NCBI GenBank assembly: GCA_023251725.1
Contig: JAHEYG010000007.1
Location: 1-63,630, forward strand
Length of the DNA stretch: 63,630 bases
Direction of reading: 5' to 3'
Origin: Sphingobacteriaceae bacterium
GTDB taxonomy: Bacteria > Bacteroidota > Bacteroidia > B-17B0 > Aurantibacillaceae
Part shown: piece by piece, positions 50,385 through 58,904 of the stretch
Layout: each line of letters opens with the position of its first letter
Position numbering within the stretch: the stretch's first letter is position 1
Translations under genes and position numbers: made by a program
The notes under the pieces: generated by a model
Databases searched by the model: none
Told to the model about the DNA's origin: nothing
What the model saw: only the letters and a program-made list of their open reading frames with translations

Positions 50385-50567
50385 TCATTTGCTTTTTTGT
50401 GTAAGATTATCCCAAGTTAAACGCCCTTCGCTTTGTGATAGAATATTATTGAATCTTTCAACATCAGTTATTTTACGAGTATTAAAACGGTAAGAAAACT
50501 CATCGCAATATCTCCCTAAATGCTTTTCCGATACGTGGCGATTAATAAATTGTTTTTCATGGTCTAT
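50385..50567 (-). pseudogene. Remnant of an ISXO2/IS1595-like transposase (C-terminal fragment)
   Basis: The minus strand, in one open frame from 50567 to a TGA at 50385, reads DHEKQFINRHVSEKHLGRYCDEF followed by SYRFNTRKITDVERFNNILSQ and a short polar end. The HVSEKHLxRYxxEFxYRxNxR string is characteristic of the DDE domain end of ISXO2-like (IS1595 family) transposases. A stop codon lies immediately upstream and no DDE core, terminal repeats or target duplication are visible. It therefore looks like a decayed fragment within the 330-base gene-free gap 50308-50638. Confidence 0.65.
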
Positions 50568-50638
50568 TTATTTTAGTTATTAAGTTTATTGACTTCTTCA
50601 AAATCTAAAATTTAATGATTACAAAATTATTTCATCAC

Positions 50639-52645
50639 TTACTCCTTAATCACCCGCTCCGATTTAAGTTGCATCCCACTCTCATCTTTCAACACCACCA
50701 TGTAAACGCCCGCTTCTTTATTTGAAATATCTATTTTTAAATTTGCTTTCAACGTTTCTCTTAAAATTAATTTTCCTGTTACATCAAAAACCTCAGCGCT
50801 TCCTTTTGTGTTTTCGGTAACACTAATATTTATTATTCCTGAAGTTGGATTTGGCGAAATACTTATTTCGTTATTGCTTCCTTCTAAATTTTCAACTGCC
50901 AGGTTAATATCTTTAACCGGACCAATAACTTTATTAATAATCCATTGATTAGGATCTACCACCACTCCAATAACAGTTCCCAAACAATTAAACGTATAAG
51001 TTTCGGTTCCCACATTATGCATCACCCTCACAGTTGTATCTGGCGCGCCGGTGCGCGTTAATTTATATTCTATTGGTGTAATAAATAACGGTACAGAGGT
51101 TGGCGTTGAGGTAGTTTGAGTCGATTTTACAATAGCAGTGTTCCCAAAAAAGTTCCAGGTCACATTAAAGGTAGGGTAACCCTGACCGTAATACCATTGA
51201 TTAAAAAATTGTACAAAATTTTGTCCGGTAAAAGTTTGCATGTAGTTTCTAAAATCAGGAACCGAAGCTACAGAGTTTTTAAAAGTGTTTTGAAATCCTC
51301 TTAATCCGTTAAACCAGGTGGAATCATTATTTACCACAAATTGTAAAGTGCGAATAATGGAACCTCCTTTGTCGTAAGTTAATCGCGAATCAAAAATTTT
51401 TGTAGCATTAACTGTATCCGGTCCCACTAAAAAACACATTCCGCCCGGCGCGCTCATTACATTATTATGCGCAGCTGTAACATTAGGAATAAAATTTACA
51501 GGATCTAAATATTGCGCTGCACAAAATTCGGTGTAAGTTGCAAACCCTTCATTAATAAAAATATCCTGCCATCCTTTACAAGTAACATTATCGCCCCACC
51601 ATTGGTGACCGAGTTCGTGCGCATCAATATAAAAATCAAAAAATCCTAAGCTCGTCATGGTTTGATGTTCCATTCCTCCCCCGAAAGGGGCCATGCAATG
51701 TCCGTACTTTTCTTTATAAAACGGATACATCCCATACAGCTTACACTCGAGCTCCATGGTTTGTTTTATTTTATTGAGTTCCAATTTTTGTCCGGTAAGA
51801 AACGAAGGATTGTTAATGGCGTTATCGTAAATATAATTTTGAATTAAAATAGAATCGCCACCAAGATATAACGGTTTCGCATAAATGTCGTACTCTTTAT
51901 ATTTTGCAACCGCCACCGAAATTAAATAATAATCAATGGGCTTGCGCGATTTCCATTCGTAACGTTTTTTATTCCCCAAATTAACCACATTTTTTAGCAA
52001 ACCGTTAGAGCCCACTTTGTTTGCCGAGTCGGTGGTAACAAACACCCACGACGAATCAATTTTATCGGTCAAAATTTGTTTGCACGGCCACCAATGATAC
52101 GCCGCTAAACTTTCGCTTAAACTCCAGGTGGCCTGATTGCCCCAAGTGAAAGAAGTGCCTGTATCGTAACCGGTACCAATGGCAGCGCCTCCGCTTGGAG
52201 TAGTGCCGTTATAATAAATGGTAACATCAATTGTTTGTCCCAATGTTAAAGTGGCAGGCGTTTTTATTTTTACCATGCTGTCTTTACGAACAGCAGTCTT
52301 TAAAACTCCGTTAATTCTAATAGAATCGATAGTGTGATTTTTATGTAACAAACACATAAATGTATCGAGTGAAGCAAACGTTACCGTAGCCACCGTTCTT
52401 ACACCGCCGGAAATAAATTTTGTATTACGTTCGCTATTTAATTTAAGATGAACAAATTTTATATCGTAACCTTTTTCGTGAGAAATAAAGGCCGAAGGTG
52501 AATTTGTTTTTTGATTTGCCTGAGAATAATTAGGATGAAGTTTATTAAACGCTGCCATTTTTCCTTCAGAACAAATGTGTGCACCTCTTTGAGTGAAACC
52601 AAATTTAAATCCGAATAATAATACTAAGAATAGAATTTTTTTCAT
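50639..52645 (-). CDS. T9SS-secreted M1-family metallopeptidase (gluzincin)
   Basis: A 668-residue extracellular aminopeptidase-like protein. The signal peptide is MKKILFLVLLFGFKFGFTQ (start at 52645; an upstream ATG 42 codons earlier is unlikely). An M1 N-terminal beta domain is followed by the substrate loop GGGMEHQTMTS, a variant of the usual GAMEN with His instead of Asn. The zinc site is DAHELGHQWWGDNVTCKGWQDIFINEGFA, an HExxH motif with the third ligand Glu 18 residues later. The C-terminus is a T9SS type A domain: EISISPNPTSGIINI ... GVYMVVLKDESGMQLKSERVIKE. It probably trims peptides at the cell surface. It is divergent from hemE. Confidence 0.92.
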   Translation of the reverse strand: MKKILFLVLLFGFKFGFTQRGAHICSEGKMAAFNKLHPNYSQANQKTNSPSAFISHEKGYDIKFVHLKLNSERNTKFISGGVRTVATVTFASLDTFMCLLHKNHTIDSIRINGVLKTAVRKDSMVKIKTPATLTLGQTIDVTIYYNGTTPSGGAAIGTGYDTGTSFTWGNQATWSLSESLAAYHWWPCKQILTDKIDSSWVFVTTDSANKVGSNGLLKNVVNLGNKKRYEWKSRKPIDYYLISVAVAKYKEYDIYAKPLYLGGDSILIQNYIYDNAINNPSFLTGQKLELNKIKQTMELECKLYGMYPFYKEKYGHCMAPFGGGMEHQTMTSLGFFDFYIDAHELGHQWWGDNVTCKGWQDIFINEGFATYTEFCAAQYLDPVNFIPNVTAAHNNVMSAPGGMCFLVGPDTVNATKIFDSRLTYDKGGSIIRTLQFVVNNDSTWFNGLRGFQNTFKNSVASVPDFRNYMQTFTGQNFVQFFNQWYYGQGYPTFNVTWNFFGNTAIVKSTQTTSTPTSVPLFITPIEYKLTRTGAPDTTVRVMHNVGTETYTFNCLGTVIGVVVDPNQWIINKVIGPVKDINLAVENLEGSNNEISISPNPTSGIINISVTENTKGSAEVFDVTGKLILRETLKANLKIDISNKEAGVYMVVLKDESGMQLKSERVIKE

Positions 52646-52745
52646 AATACAATTTTTAGAGAAACATAAAGATATAATATTCTGCTTAAAAAGCAAATGC
52701 CGTTCATCTAAATTATAAGCCCGTTCGTAATGTTTATTTTTATTG

Positions 52746-52753
52746 TAGATTTG
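52746..52753 (+). promoter_or_regulatory. hemE: Putative hemE -7 promoter box TAGATTTG
   Basis: A perfect TAnnTTTG match 18 bases upstream of the hemE ATG at 52771. Confidence 0.45.
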
Positions 52754-52770
52754 CATTTCGATTAAATGCA

Positions 52771-53793
52771 ATGCTTAAAAACGATTTAGTACTAAGAGCC
52801 GCCCGAGGCGAAACAACAGAAAGAATTCCAGTATGGTTAATGCGCCAGGCGGGACGCGTATTACCCGAATACAGAGCCACGCGAGCCAAAGCAAAAGGTT
52901 TTATTGAGTTTGTGAAAAGTCCGGATTTAGCCTGCGAGGTTTCCATTCAGCCCATTGATATTTTAGGGGTAGATGCCGCTATTATTTTTTCGGATATTTT
53001 AGTTATTCCTGAAGCGATGGGTTTACCGTATCAAATGATTGAGAGCAAAGGACCATGGTTTGAAAAAACTATTCAAACAAAAAACGATATCGATGAATTA
53101 ATTATTGCCGATGAAAATGATTTGCATTATGTAATGAAGGCAATAAGTTTAACTAAAAAACAATTGGATAACCGTGTTCCATTAATTGGATTTGCCGGCG
53201 CGCCCTGGACTATTTTTGCTTATATGATTGAAGGTAGCGGCAGCAAAACATTTAGTAAAGCAAAACAATTTTTATATACGCAACCGGAGTTTTCGCATTT
53301 ACTTTTAGAAAAAATTACACTTAGCACAATTAATTATTTAAAAGGACAAATAAAAAGCGGCGCCGATTTAATTCAGTTATTTGATTCGTGGGCGGGGGTT
53401 TTAGCGCCTGAGCAGTTTTATGAATTTTCTTTAAAATATATTTCAAAAATTTGCGATGCCGTTCAACCATTAGTTCCAATTACTGTTTTTGCAAAAGATG
53501 CTCATTACGCCATAAATAAAATTTCAAAATTAAATTGTAATGTTATTGGTTTAGATTGGACAATACATCCCGCAACAGCGAGAGAACAGGCAAACGAAAA
53601 AACTTTGCAAGGCAATGCCGACCCATGTTTGCTTTACGCCGATAAAAAAACAATTAAAACCGAAACCGAAAAAATGTTACGGGCTTTTGGAAATAAAAAT
53701 TACATCGCCAATTTAGGACACGGTTTATATCCTGATATTGAAAAAGAAAAAGTAAAATTTTTTGTGGAGTGCGTGAAGGAATTTAAATCTTAA
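52771..53793 (+). CDS. hemE: Uroporphyrinogen decarboxylase
   Basis: A 340-residue cytosolic enzyme that removes four carboxyl groups from uroporphyrinogen III to give coproporphyrinogen III in heme synthesis. Motifs are [20 protein letters not shown] (substrate-binding Arg), [17 protein letters not shown] with the essential Asp, [26 protein letters not shown] and the C-terminal [10 protein letters not shown]. Length is typical. No other heme gene is in the window. Its last four bases overlap the stop of the convergent lipoprotein gene. Confidence 0.97.
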   Translation: MLKNDLVLRAARGETTERIPVWLMRQAGRVLPEYRATRAKAKGFIEFVKSPDLACEVSIQPIDILGVDAAIIFSDILVIPEAMGLPYQMIESKGPWFEKTIQTKNDIDELIIADENDLHYVMKAISLTKKQLDNRVPLIGFAGAPWTIFAYMIEGSGSKTFSKAKQFLYTQPEFSHLLLEKITLSTINYLKGQIKSGADLIQLFDSWAGVLAPEQFYEFSLKYISKICDAVQPLVPITVFAKDAHYAINKISKLNCNVIGLDWTIHPATAREQANEKTLQGNADPCLLYADKKTIKTETEKMLRAFGNKNYIANLGHGLYPDIEKEKVKFFVECVKEFKS

Positions 53794-54632
53794 AAAGTTT
53801 CGACCACTTTTTTTCTTAAAGAAAATATTTTATCACAAATATCTTTAATGCCTTCAAGATTATTTACACCATTTTTATTGGCAGCATCGAAACTCAATTT
53901 AAGCGCTTCGAGTTCATCAAAAACATATTTTGCGTCGGTACTAATATTTGACGCCTTCATCATGCTTATTAAATGACCTAATGATTCTTGCTGCGTTAAA
54001 ATAGTTTTAATAACGTTCAACGAAGAAGGATTCTGTGCAATCTTACAAGAAATATAAATACCCTCGACCCAGGCTCCGGCTAAAATTAATGCGGAAGTTC
54101 CGGGGCGGTTATTTTCTTTTAAAACCTCATCGGCTTTTCTAAAAGCACCGGCAATTATTTCTAAAGTAGAATCGCGGTTTTCTTTATAAGCGTCCATCCT
54201 ATCCATCATGCGTTGATCAAAGGCGGTGCTTACTCCTAAATTTTTAGCAAGCACATTTACGCATTTTAAAAACAACATACTTTCCTGCGTCTGATCAAAG
54301 GCGCCCGACACACTTAAATCTGCTCCATAAACACCCAGATTTAATGCTCGTGAATTTTCTAAAGAATATTTAGCCGATAAATCGGGATTATTTAAATAGG
54401 CAGGGTCATATTCAAGTTTAGAATCGCCAATTAATCTCATTATTTCGGCCCGCGCAGGAATTGAATTGAAAATATTTTGCGCACTTATTTGTTCTTTATC
54501 AATTACATTATCAGTGCTTGTATCATGAACATCGGTAGTGTCATCGGTTTTGTCGGCGCTGTTGCAAAACGAAAATAATACTAAACCAGACAAGAAGAAA
54601 AAATATCTGAAATGTTTAATAAGATGACTCAT
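53790..54632 (-). CDS. Lipoprotein of unknown function
   Basis: A 280-residue lipoprotein: hydrophobic signal ending GLVLFSFC (lipobox), then an acidic Thr/Asp-rich tether ([16 protein letters not shown]). The mature domain is all-alpha, with conserved-looking stretches [71 protein letters not shown] and [20 protein letters not shown]. This helical pattern (GVYGADL...WVEG.Y) recurs in uncharacterised Bacteroidota lipoproteins of this length. Probably anchored in the outer membrane facing the periplasm. It overlaps the hemE stop by 4 bases. Confidence 0.78.
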   Translation of the reverse strand: MSHLIKHFRYFFFLSGLVLFSFCNSADKTDDTTDVHDTSTDNVIDKEQISAQNIFNSIPARAEIMRLIGDSKLEYDPAYLNNPDLSAKYSLENSRALNLGVYGADLSVSGAFDQTQESMLFLKCVNVLAKNLGVSTAFDQRMMDRMDAYKENRDSTLEIIAGAFRKADEVLKENNRPGTSALILAGAWVEGIYISCKIAQNPSSLNVIKTILTQQESLGHLISMMKASNISTDAKYVFDELEALKLSFDAANKNGVNNLEGIKDICDKIFSLRKKVVETF

Positions 54633-54745
54633 CGTTGTAAAAATACAAAAATATTTAATGTTTATATAATTTTCTTTTTAATAATATCTTGTATTCAAAC
54701 AATTTTACTTCGGGTCAAATGGTGTAAGATTGGAGTAAGAATAGT

Positions 54746-56473
54746 TCAATTCTTAAGCCCGTTTTTATAATTAATCCGGCTGATTTCTTTCCCGCTTTTA
54801 TCGTAAAAAATCCAATCTCCGTCGGGTACACTTTGCACTTTACCTTTACGGCGGTCGTTTATTACCGAATAATTACTAATACTTTGTAAGGCGGCATTAG
54901 TATAATAAGAAACCGATTTACCGCTTAAATGGCCATGGTCAAAATTCTGCTCTTTCATAATACCGCCGGTTTCATAATAATATTTCCAAGTGCCGTTTTG
55001 GTGACCTCTTCTGTATTTTCCTTCACTATCTACAAATCCGCCTTTTTCGTAATAAGTAATGCTTTTTCCATCTTTAATGCCGTTTACATAGCTGCTTTTT
55101 TCGCGGGCGCCTCCATTATCGTACCAATATTCCCAAGTTCCATCTTTTTTTGAATTTTTATTGTATTTCCCAACATAATTAGGCTTCCCATTACTATACC
55201 AACCCGACCATAAACCTTCCAGCTTTCCTTTTTTAAATGTACCCTCATCTTTTAATTGCCCGTTATCCCACCACGATTGCCAAACTCCTTCTTCGAGGCC
55301 TGTTACATAAGGGCCTTCCTGTAATTTTTTGCCGTTTTCGAACCAGGTTGTCCATGTGCCGGTTTTAATTCCTGTTTCGTAATTTCCTTGCTTCCATTTT
55401 TCGCCGGTTCTGTAAAAATATTCCCAGGTGCCACTTTGCTTGTCATTAATATAAGCACCTTCCGATTCTTTTTTCTCGTTATTATAATAATAAATCCATT
55501 TTCCTTCGCGCAATCCATCTTTTAAGGGCCCGCTCATTTCGAGTTTTGCATCTGTAAAATAAAATTTCCAAATACCATTTTTCTTATTACTAATAAATTC
55601 TCCCTCACTTTTTATATTGTGATTTTGGTAGTACGACGAATAATAACCGTTCAACATTCCATCTCGGTAATTTACTTCATAATCTAATTCGCCGTTGCCG
55701 TGAAAAAATCTCCACAAACTATCCATCAATCCTTCTTTATAACGGCCCATTGCCCTTATAATTCCATTATCAAATGTGGCGGTAATTTGTCCGTTACCGT
55801 TTCTTACCAATTGTTTTCCTTTATCATTAAACATTGTCCACAAATACAAAATGCTGTCTTTATATTCTTTCTCAAATTTTAATTGTCCGCTCTCGTAATA
55901 ATCTGTCCATTTACCGCAAGGTTTTCCGACACAATAATGTTCGAGTGCCGCAGGTTTTCCGGATTTGAAATATGTTTTTACAGCGCCTTCTTTTTTATCT
56001 TTTTCAAATTTACCTTCGCTTTCAATTTGTCCGTTATCGTGATAATATTTCCAATCACCTTGTTTTTTTCCATTCTCAAAAACTTCAATGCTTTTTACTT
56101 TTCCGTTTTCATGGTAGGATGTCCAGGTACTATCGGCTAAATCATTATTAAACTTTGTGCGTTGCGCAATTTTTCCGCTTTTAAAATAATAAAAATTGGT
56201 GCCTGATTTTTTTCCTCTGAAAAACCGTTCAATTGCTTTTGGAGTGCCGTCTTCAAAATAAAAAATCCAAACGCTGTCTTCTTTTCCTGAATAATAATAC
56301 CCTTTGCGGGAAACTTTGCCGTTTTTGTAATATTCGTAAAACGCGCCCTGAGGCATTCCTTTATAATAATCGGTTTCGTTTTTTAATTGCGTTTGCTCGT
56401 TATCGTAATACTCTTTTTTTAATTGGGAGAAAATTAGGAGTGGAAAAAAAATAAATACAAGTGTAATACGCAT
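54746..56473 (-). CDS. Secreted protein made of about 20 MORN/YwqK-type repeats
   Basis: A 575-residue exported protein (signal peptide ending IFFPLLIFSQ). Almost the whole mature chain is a tandem of 23-25-residue units of the type G.W.YY..NG....G.Y..G...G.W, for example DSTWTSYHENGKVKSIEVFEN, GDWKYYHDNGQIESEGKFEKD and GTWEYFYRTGEKWKQGNYE. Such MORN variants form long curved beta sheets that bind proteins or membranes, and are grouped with the toxin-antitoxin YwqK family in annotations although no toxin is near. Surface or periplasmic scaffolding is inferred. Confidence 0.85.
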   Translation of the reverse strand: MRITLVFIFFPLLIFSQLKKEYYDNEQTQLKNETDYYKGMPQGAFYEYYKNGKVSRKGYYYSGKEDSVWIFYFEDGTPKAIERFFRGKKSGTNFYYFKSGKIAQRTKFNNDLADSTWTSYHENGKVKSIEVFENGKKQGDWKYYHDNGQIESEGKFEKDKKEGAVKTYFKSGKPAALEHYCVGKPCGKWTDYYESGQLKFEKEYKDSILYLWTMFNDKGKQLVRNGNGQITATFDNGIIRAMGRYKEGLMDSLWRFFHGNGELDYEVNYRDGMLNGYYSSYYQNHNIKSEGEFISNKKNGIWKFYFTDAKLEMSGPLKDGLREGKWIYYYNNEKKESEGAYINDKQSGTWEYFYRTGEKWKQGNYETGIKTGTWTTWFENGKKLQEGPYVTGLEEGVWQSWWDNGQLKDEGTFKKGKLEGLWSGWYSNGKPNYVGKYNKNSKKDGTWEYWYDNGGAREKSSYVNGIKDGKSITYYEKGGFVDSEGKYRRGHQNGTWKYYYETGGIMKEQNFDHGHLSGKSVSYYTNAALQSISNYSVINDRRKGKVQSVPDGDWIFYDKSGKEISRINYKNGLKN

Positions 56474-56562
56474 AATTCAAATTTAATGAAGCATAACGCT
56501 GCATATTATGATGGGTTACAGGAATTGTAAACATTGTTTTGTTATAGGTTAGTGGGTCATGA

Positions 56563-56630
56563 GGTTATAAGGTTATTAATTTGGATGATTCATAAATAAA
56601 AATAACACTATAACGGATAACCTTATAACC
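56563..56630. repeat. 14-bp inverted repeat GGTTATAAGGTTAT / ATAACCTTATAACC
   Basis: Perfect 14-bp arms at 56563-56576 and 56617-56630, separated by 40 bases. They lie in the 260-base gene-free stretch between the MORN gene and the TolC gene, which is otherwise AT-rich. Confidence 0.85.
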
Positions 56631-56715
56631 CCGTTCATCGTTATCCTAATAAAAAACCGTTTATATAAGCTATTTTCCACTACCACAAAAGCCCCGACAG
56701 TCGCGATTTTTTTAC

Positions 56716-56723
56716 TAAATTTG
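56716..56723 (+). promoter_or_regulatory. Putative -7 promoter box TAAATTTG
   Basis: A TAnnTTTG match 11 bases before the TolC-like gene's ATG. Confidence 0.4.
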
Positions 56724-56733
56724 ATTTCTGAAA

Positions 56734-58143
56734 ATGATAAAAATAAAACTCTATACCGTCTTTTTATTTTTTACAACACTTTGTGTGTTCTCACAAAGCA
56801 ATTGGGATTTGCCTCAGTGCATTGATTATGCCTTAAAACACAATACGCTTATACGCCAATCTGAACTCAATAATCAAATCAACAAAAACAATACTTTACA
56901 ATCTAAAGCCGCAATACTTCCAAATTTAAATGCAGGCTTAGCACACACTTATAATTTCGGCCGTACTATTGACCGTTATACCAACACGTTTGCCAATACA
57001 CAGGTTTTATCTCAAAATTATTACATTTCCAGTAATGTGGTGTTATGGTCGGGCTTATCGCAATACAATAATATTAAAGCTAACGAATTAAATTATTTAT
57101 CAGGCGTAGAGAGCGCGAAGCAAAACCAAAATGATCTATCCTTAAACGTGGCCACTGCGTACATCAATGTAATTTATTGCGATGAGTTTTTAAAAATTGC
57201 AAAAAATCAATTTGAAATTACCAATCTGCAACTCGATCGAACTACCAAATTGGCCGATGCAGGTACGCTTGCTAAAAGCGCCGTGTTTGATGTAAAAGCA
57301 CAATTAGCTACCGAAGAAGTAAATGTGGTAAATGCCGATAATAATTATCAGATAGCGATGTTAACCCTACGCCAGTTAATGAACCTCGATAGTTTAAATA
57401 ATTTTAACGTGGTGAAACCCGATATTGATATTCAGGCTCAGGATTTGTTAAGCAGCAGCGTTCAAAATATTTATGAAACTGCCTTAAAAAATCAGCCAAG
57501 TATAAAAAGTGCAGAGTATAATTTGCAAAGAGCCGAAAGAAATTTGTTGGCCGCAAAAGGAAGAATTAGTCCTACCATTAGTTTGAACGGTTCTATCGGC
57601 ACAGGTTATTCGGGCTTGGCAAAAGATGTTGTAGGCTATCAAACCACGCCGGTGAGTTTAGGAACTTTTAGCGGTACGCCGATTATTGTTGACCAGCAAA
57701 CGCCCATTTTAAAAGACAAAACTTTTTCAGATCAATTTGTGGACAACGTGAATAAAAGTGTTGGTTTAACTTTAAGCGTTCCTTTGTTTAACGGTTTGCA
57801 AACAAGTACAAGCATTAAAAATGCGAAACTTGGCGCTCTTAGTGCTAAATTTTCGCAGGATATTGCAGAGCAAAATTTATACAAAACCATTGCACAGGCT
57901 TATGCTAACGCACGAGCGGCTTTAAATAAATTTGTAGCCTCTAAATCATCGGTAGATGCTTCTGAGCAATCGTTTGCTTATGCACAACAAAAATTTAATG
58001 TAGGCGCCATTAGTGCTTTTGATTTTAATACCGCCAAAACCCGTTTGGTAAACGCACAAAGCAGTTTGCTGCAATCTAAATACGATTACCTTTTTAAATT
58101 AAAGGTATTGGATTTCTATCAGGGGAAACCATTGTCATTTTAA
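56734..58143 (+). CDS. TolC-family outer membrane efflux protein
   Basis: A 469-residue outer-membrane channel of the TolC/OprM type. The signal peptide ends CVFSQ. Two OEP repeats of long helices follow, with QCIDYALKHNTLIRQSELNNQINKNN, LNAGLAHTYNFGRT, ATAYINVIYCDEFLKIAKNQFE and, in the second half, LSVPLFNGLQTSTSIKNAKLGALSAKF and KTIAQAYANARAALNKF. It would form a trimer spanning from the outer membrane into the periplasm. The usual membrane fusion protein and pump are not next to it, so its partner is unknown. A small hairpin follows the stop. Confidence 0.92.
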   Translation: MIKIKLYTVFLFFTTLCVFSQSNWDLPQCIDYALKHNTLIRQSELNNQINKNNTLQSKAAILPNLNAGLAHTYNFGRTIDRYTNTFANTQVLSQNYYISSNVVLWSGLSQYNNIKANELNYLSGVESAKQNQNDLSLNVATAYINVIYCDEFLKIAKNQFEITNLQLDRTTKLADAGTLAKSAVFDVKAQLATEEVNVVNADNNYQIAMLTLRQLMNLDSLNNFNVVKPDIDIQAQDLLSSSVQNIYETALKNQPSIKSAEYNLQRAERNLLAAKGRISPTISLNGSIGTGYSGLAKDVVGYQTTPVSLGTFSGTPIIVDQQTPILKDKTFSDQFVDNVNKSVGLTLSVPLFNGLQTSTSIKNAKLGALSAKFSQDIAEQNLYKTIAQAYANARAALNKFVASKSSVDASEQSFAYAQQKFNVGAISAFDFNTAKTRLVNAQSSLLQSKYDYLFKLKVLDFYQGKPLSF

Positions 58144-58156
58144 AATTTCTTTTCTT

Positions 58157-58175
58157 AATCACCAAGTGATTTTAT
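58157..58175 (+). terminator. Weak terminator hairpin
   Basis: AATCAC-CAA-GTGATT followed by TTATC, 14 bases after the TolC gene stop. The stem is only 6 bp. Confidence 0.4.
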
Positions 58176-58192
58176 CACATCATCTTATTTTC

Positions 58193-58200
58193 TATCTTTG
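58193..58200 (+). promoter_or_regulatory. Putative -7 promoter box TATCTTTG
   Basis: A perfect TAnnTTTG match 28 bases upstream of the next ATG. Confidence 0.45.
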
Positions 58201-58227
58201 ATTAAATTTTAAGAGCTTAATCTATTT

Positions 58228-58827
58228 ATGAATTTTAAGGTGAAAATACTTTTTCAGATTCTGTTTTACTCTTCTCTTATTAGTTTAAGCCAAACTTCTA
58301 TCATTAAAACGCCCTGCGAAATTCAGGTTTTTAAATACAACATAAAAACAAAAGCCATTAACGAACCTTATTTAATTGAAAAGGGTCCGGTGTTTTTTTT
58401 TACTTACGATACTGTTATCATCGTAAATTATCCACAGCGGGTAGATGTTGTTTCGGAGATTGACGAAAAAGGCAAAGACATTCTGGCACTCGATACAAGC
58501 AATCATTTCACCTATAATAAATTAATAGATAGTATTTCAATTGACGAATTAGAGGCTTTACTTAAAAGCGAAATAAAAATTATGTGTACCGAAGTGCCTT
58601 TAAAAGTGGAGAATGTAAAAGTTAGAGTATACCGCGCGAACGGCGAATTTTATAAATGCAATATTTCTTCCACCAAACTTAATTCAGACAGATTTATTAA
58701 AAAATTCATTAAAAAAAGTCCGACCGCAGCTTATCTTATAATTGAAGCCATTTGGTTTTACCTTAATAAAGAAAAAAGAATTGCTATTGATTATGGCATT
58801 TGCTGGAAAATAATTAAGAAGCGCTAA
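58228..58827 (+). CDS. Secreted protein of unknown function
   Basis: A 199-residue protein with a signal peptide (MNFKVKILFQILFYSSLISLSQ). The mature part has IKTPCEIQVFKYNIKTK, VDVVSEIDEKGKDILAL and VENVKVRVYRANGEFYKCNI, and ends in a basic hydrophobic stretch (AAYLIIEAIWFYLNKEKR). Two to three cysteines. No lipobox, T9SS tail or known domain is seen. It lies between the TolC and TonB receptor genes but nothing ties it to them. Confidence 0.62.
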   Translation: MNFKVKILFQILFYSSLISLSQTSIIKTPCEIQVFKYNIKTKAINEPYLIEKGPVFFFTYDTVIIVNYPQRVDVVSEIDEKGKDILALDTSNHFTYNKLIDSISIDELEALLKSEIKIMCTEVPLKVENVKVRVYRANGEFYKCNISSTKLNSDRFIKKFIKKSPTAAYLIIEAIWFYLNKEKRIAIDYGICWKIIKKR

Positions 58828-58904
58828 AATAATTCTCCCATTTATTTAATGGCTTCCCATAAAAATGAAAAGACAATAATATTTGTTATTTTTAAACTCA
58901 CTAG

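Noticed and set aside
54633-54745. Possible tRNA remnant (a TTCGGGTC string)
   Set aside because: No matching acceptor or anticodon arms can be folded around it.
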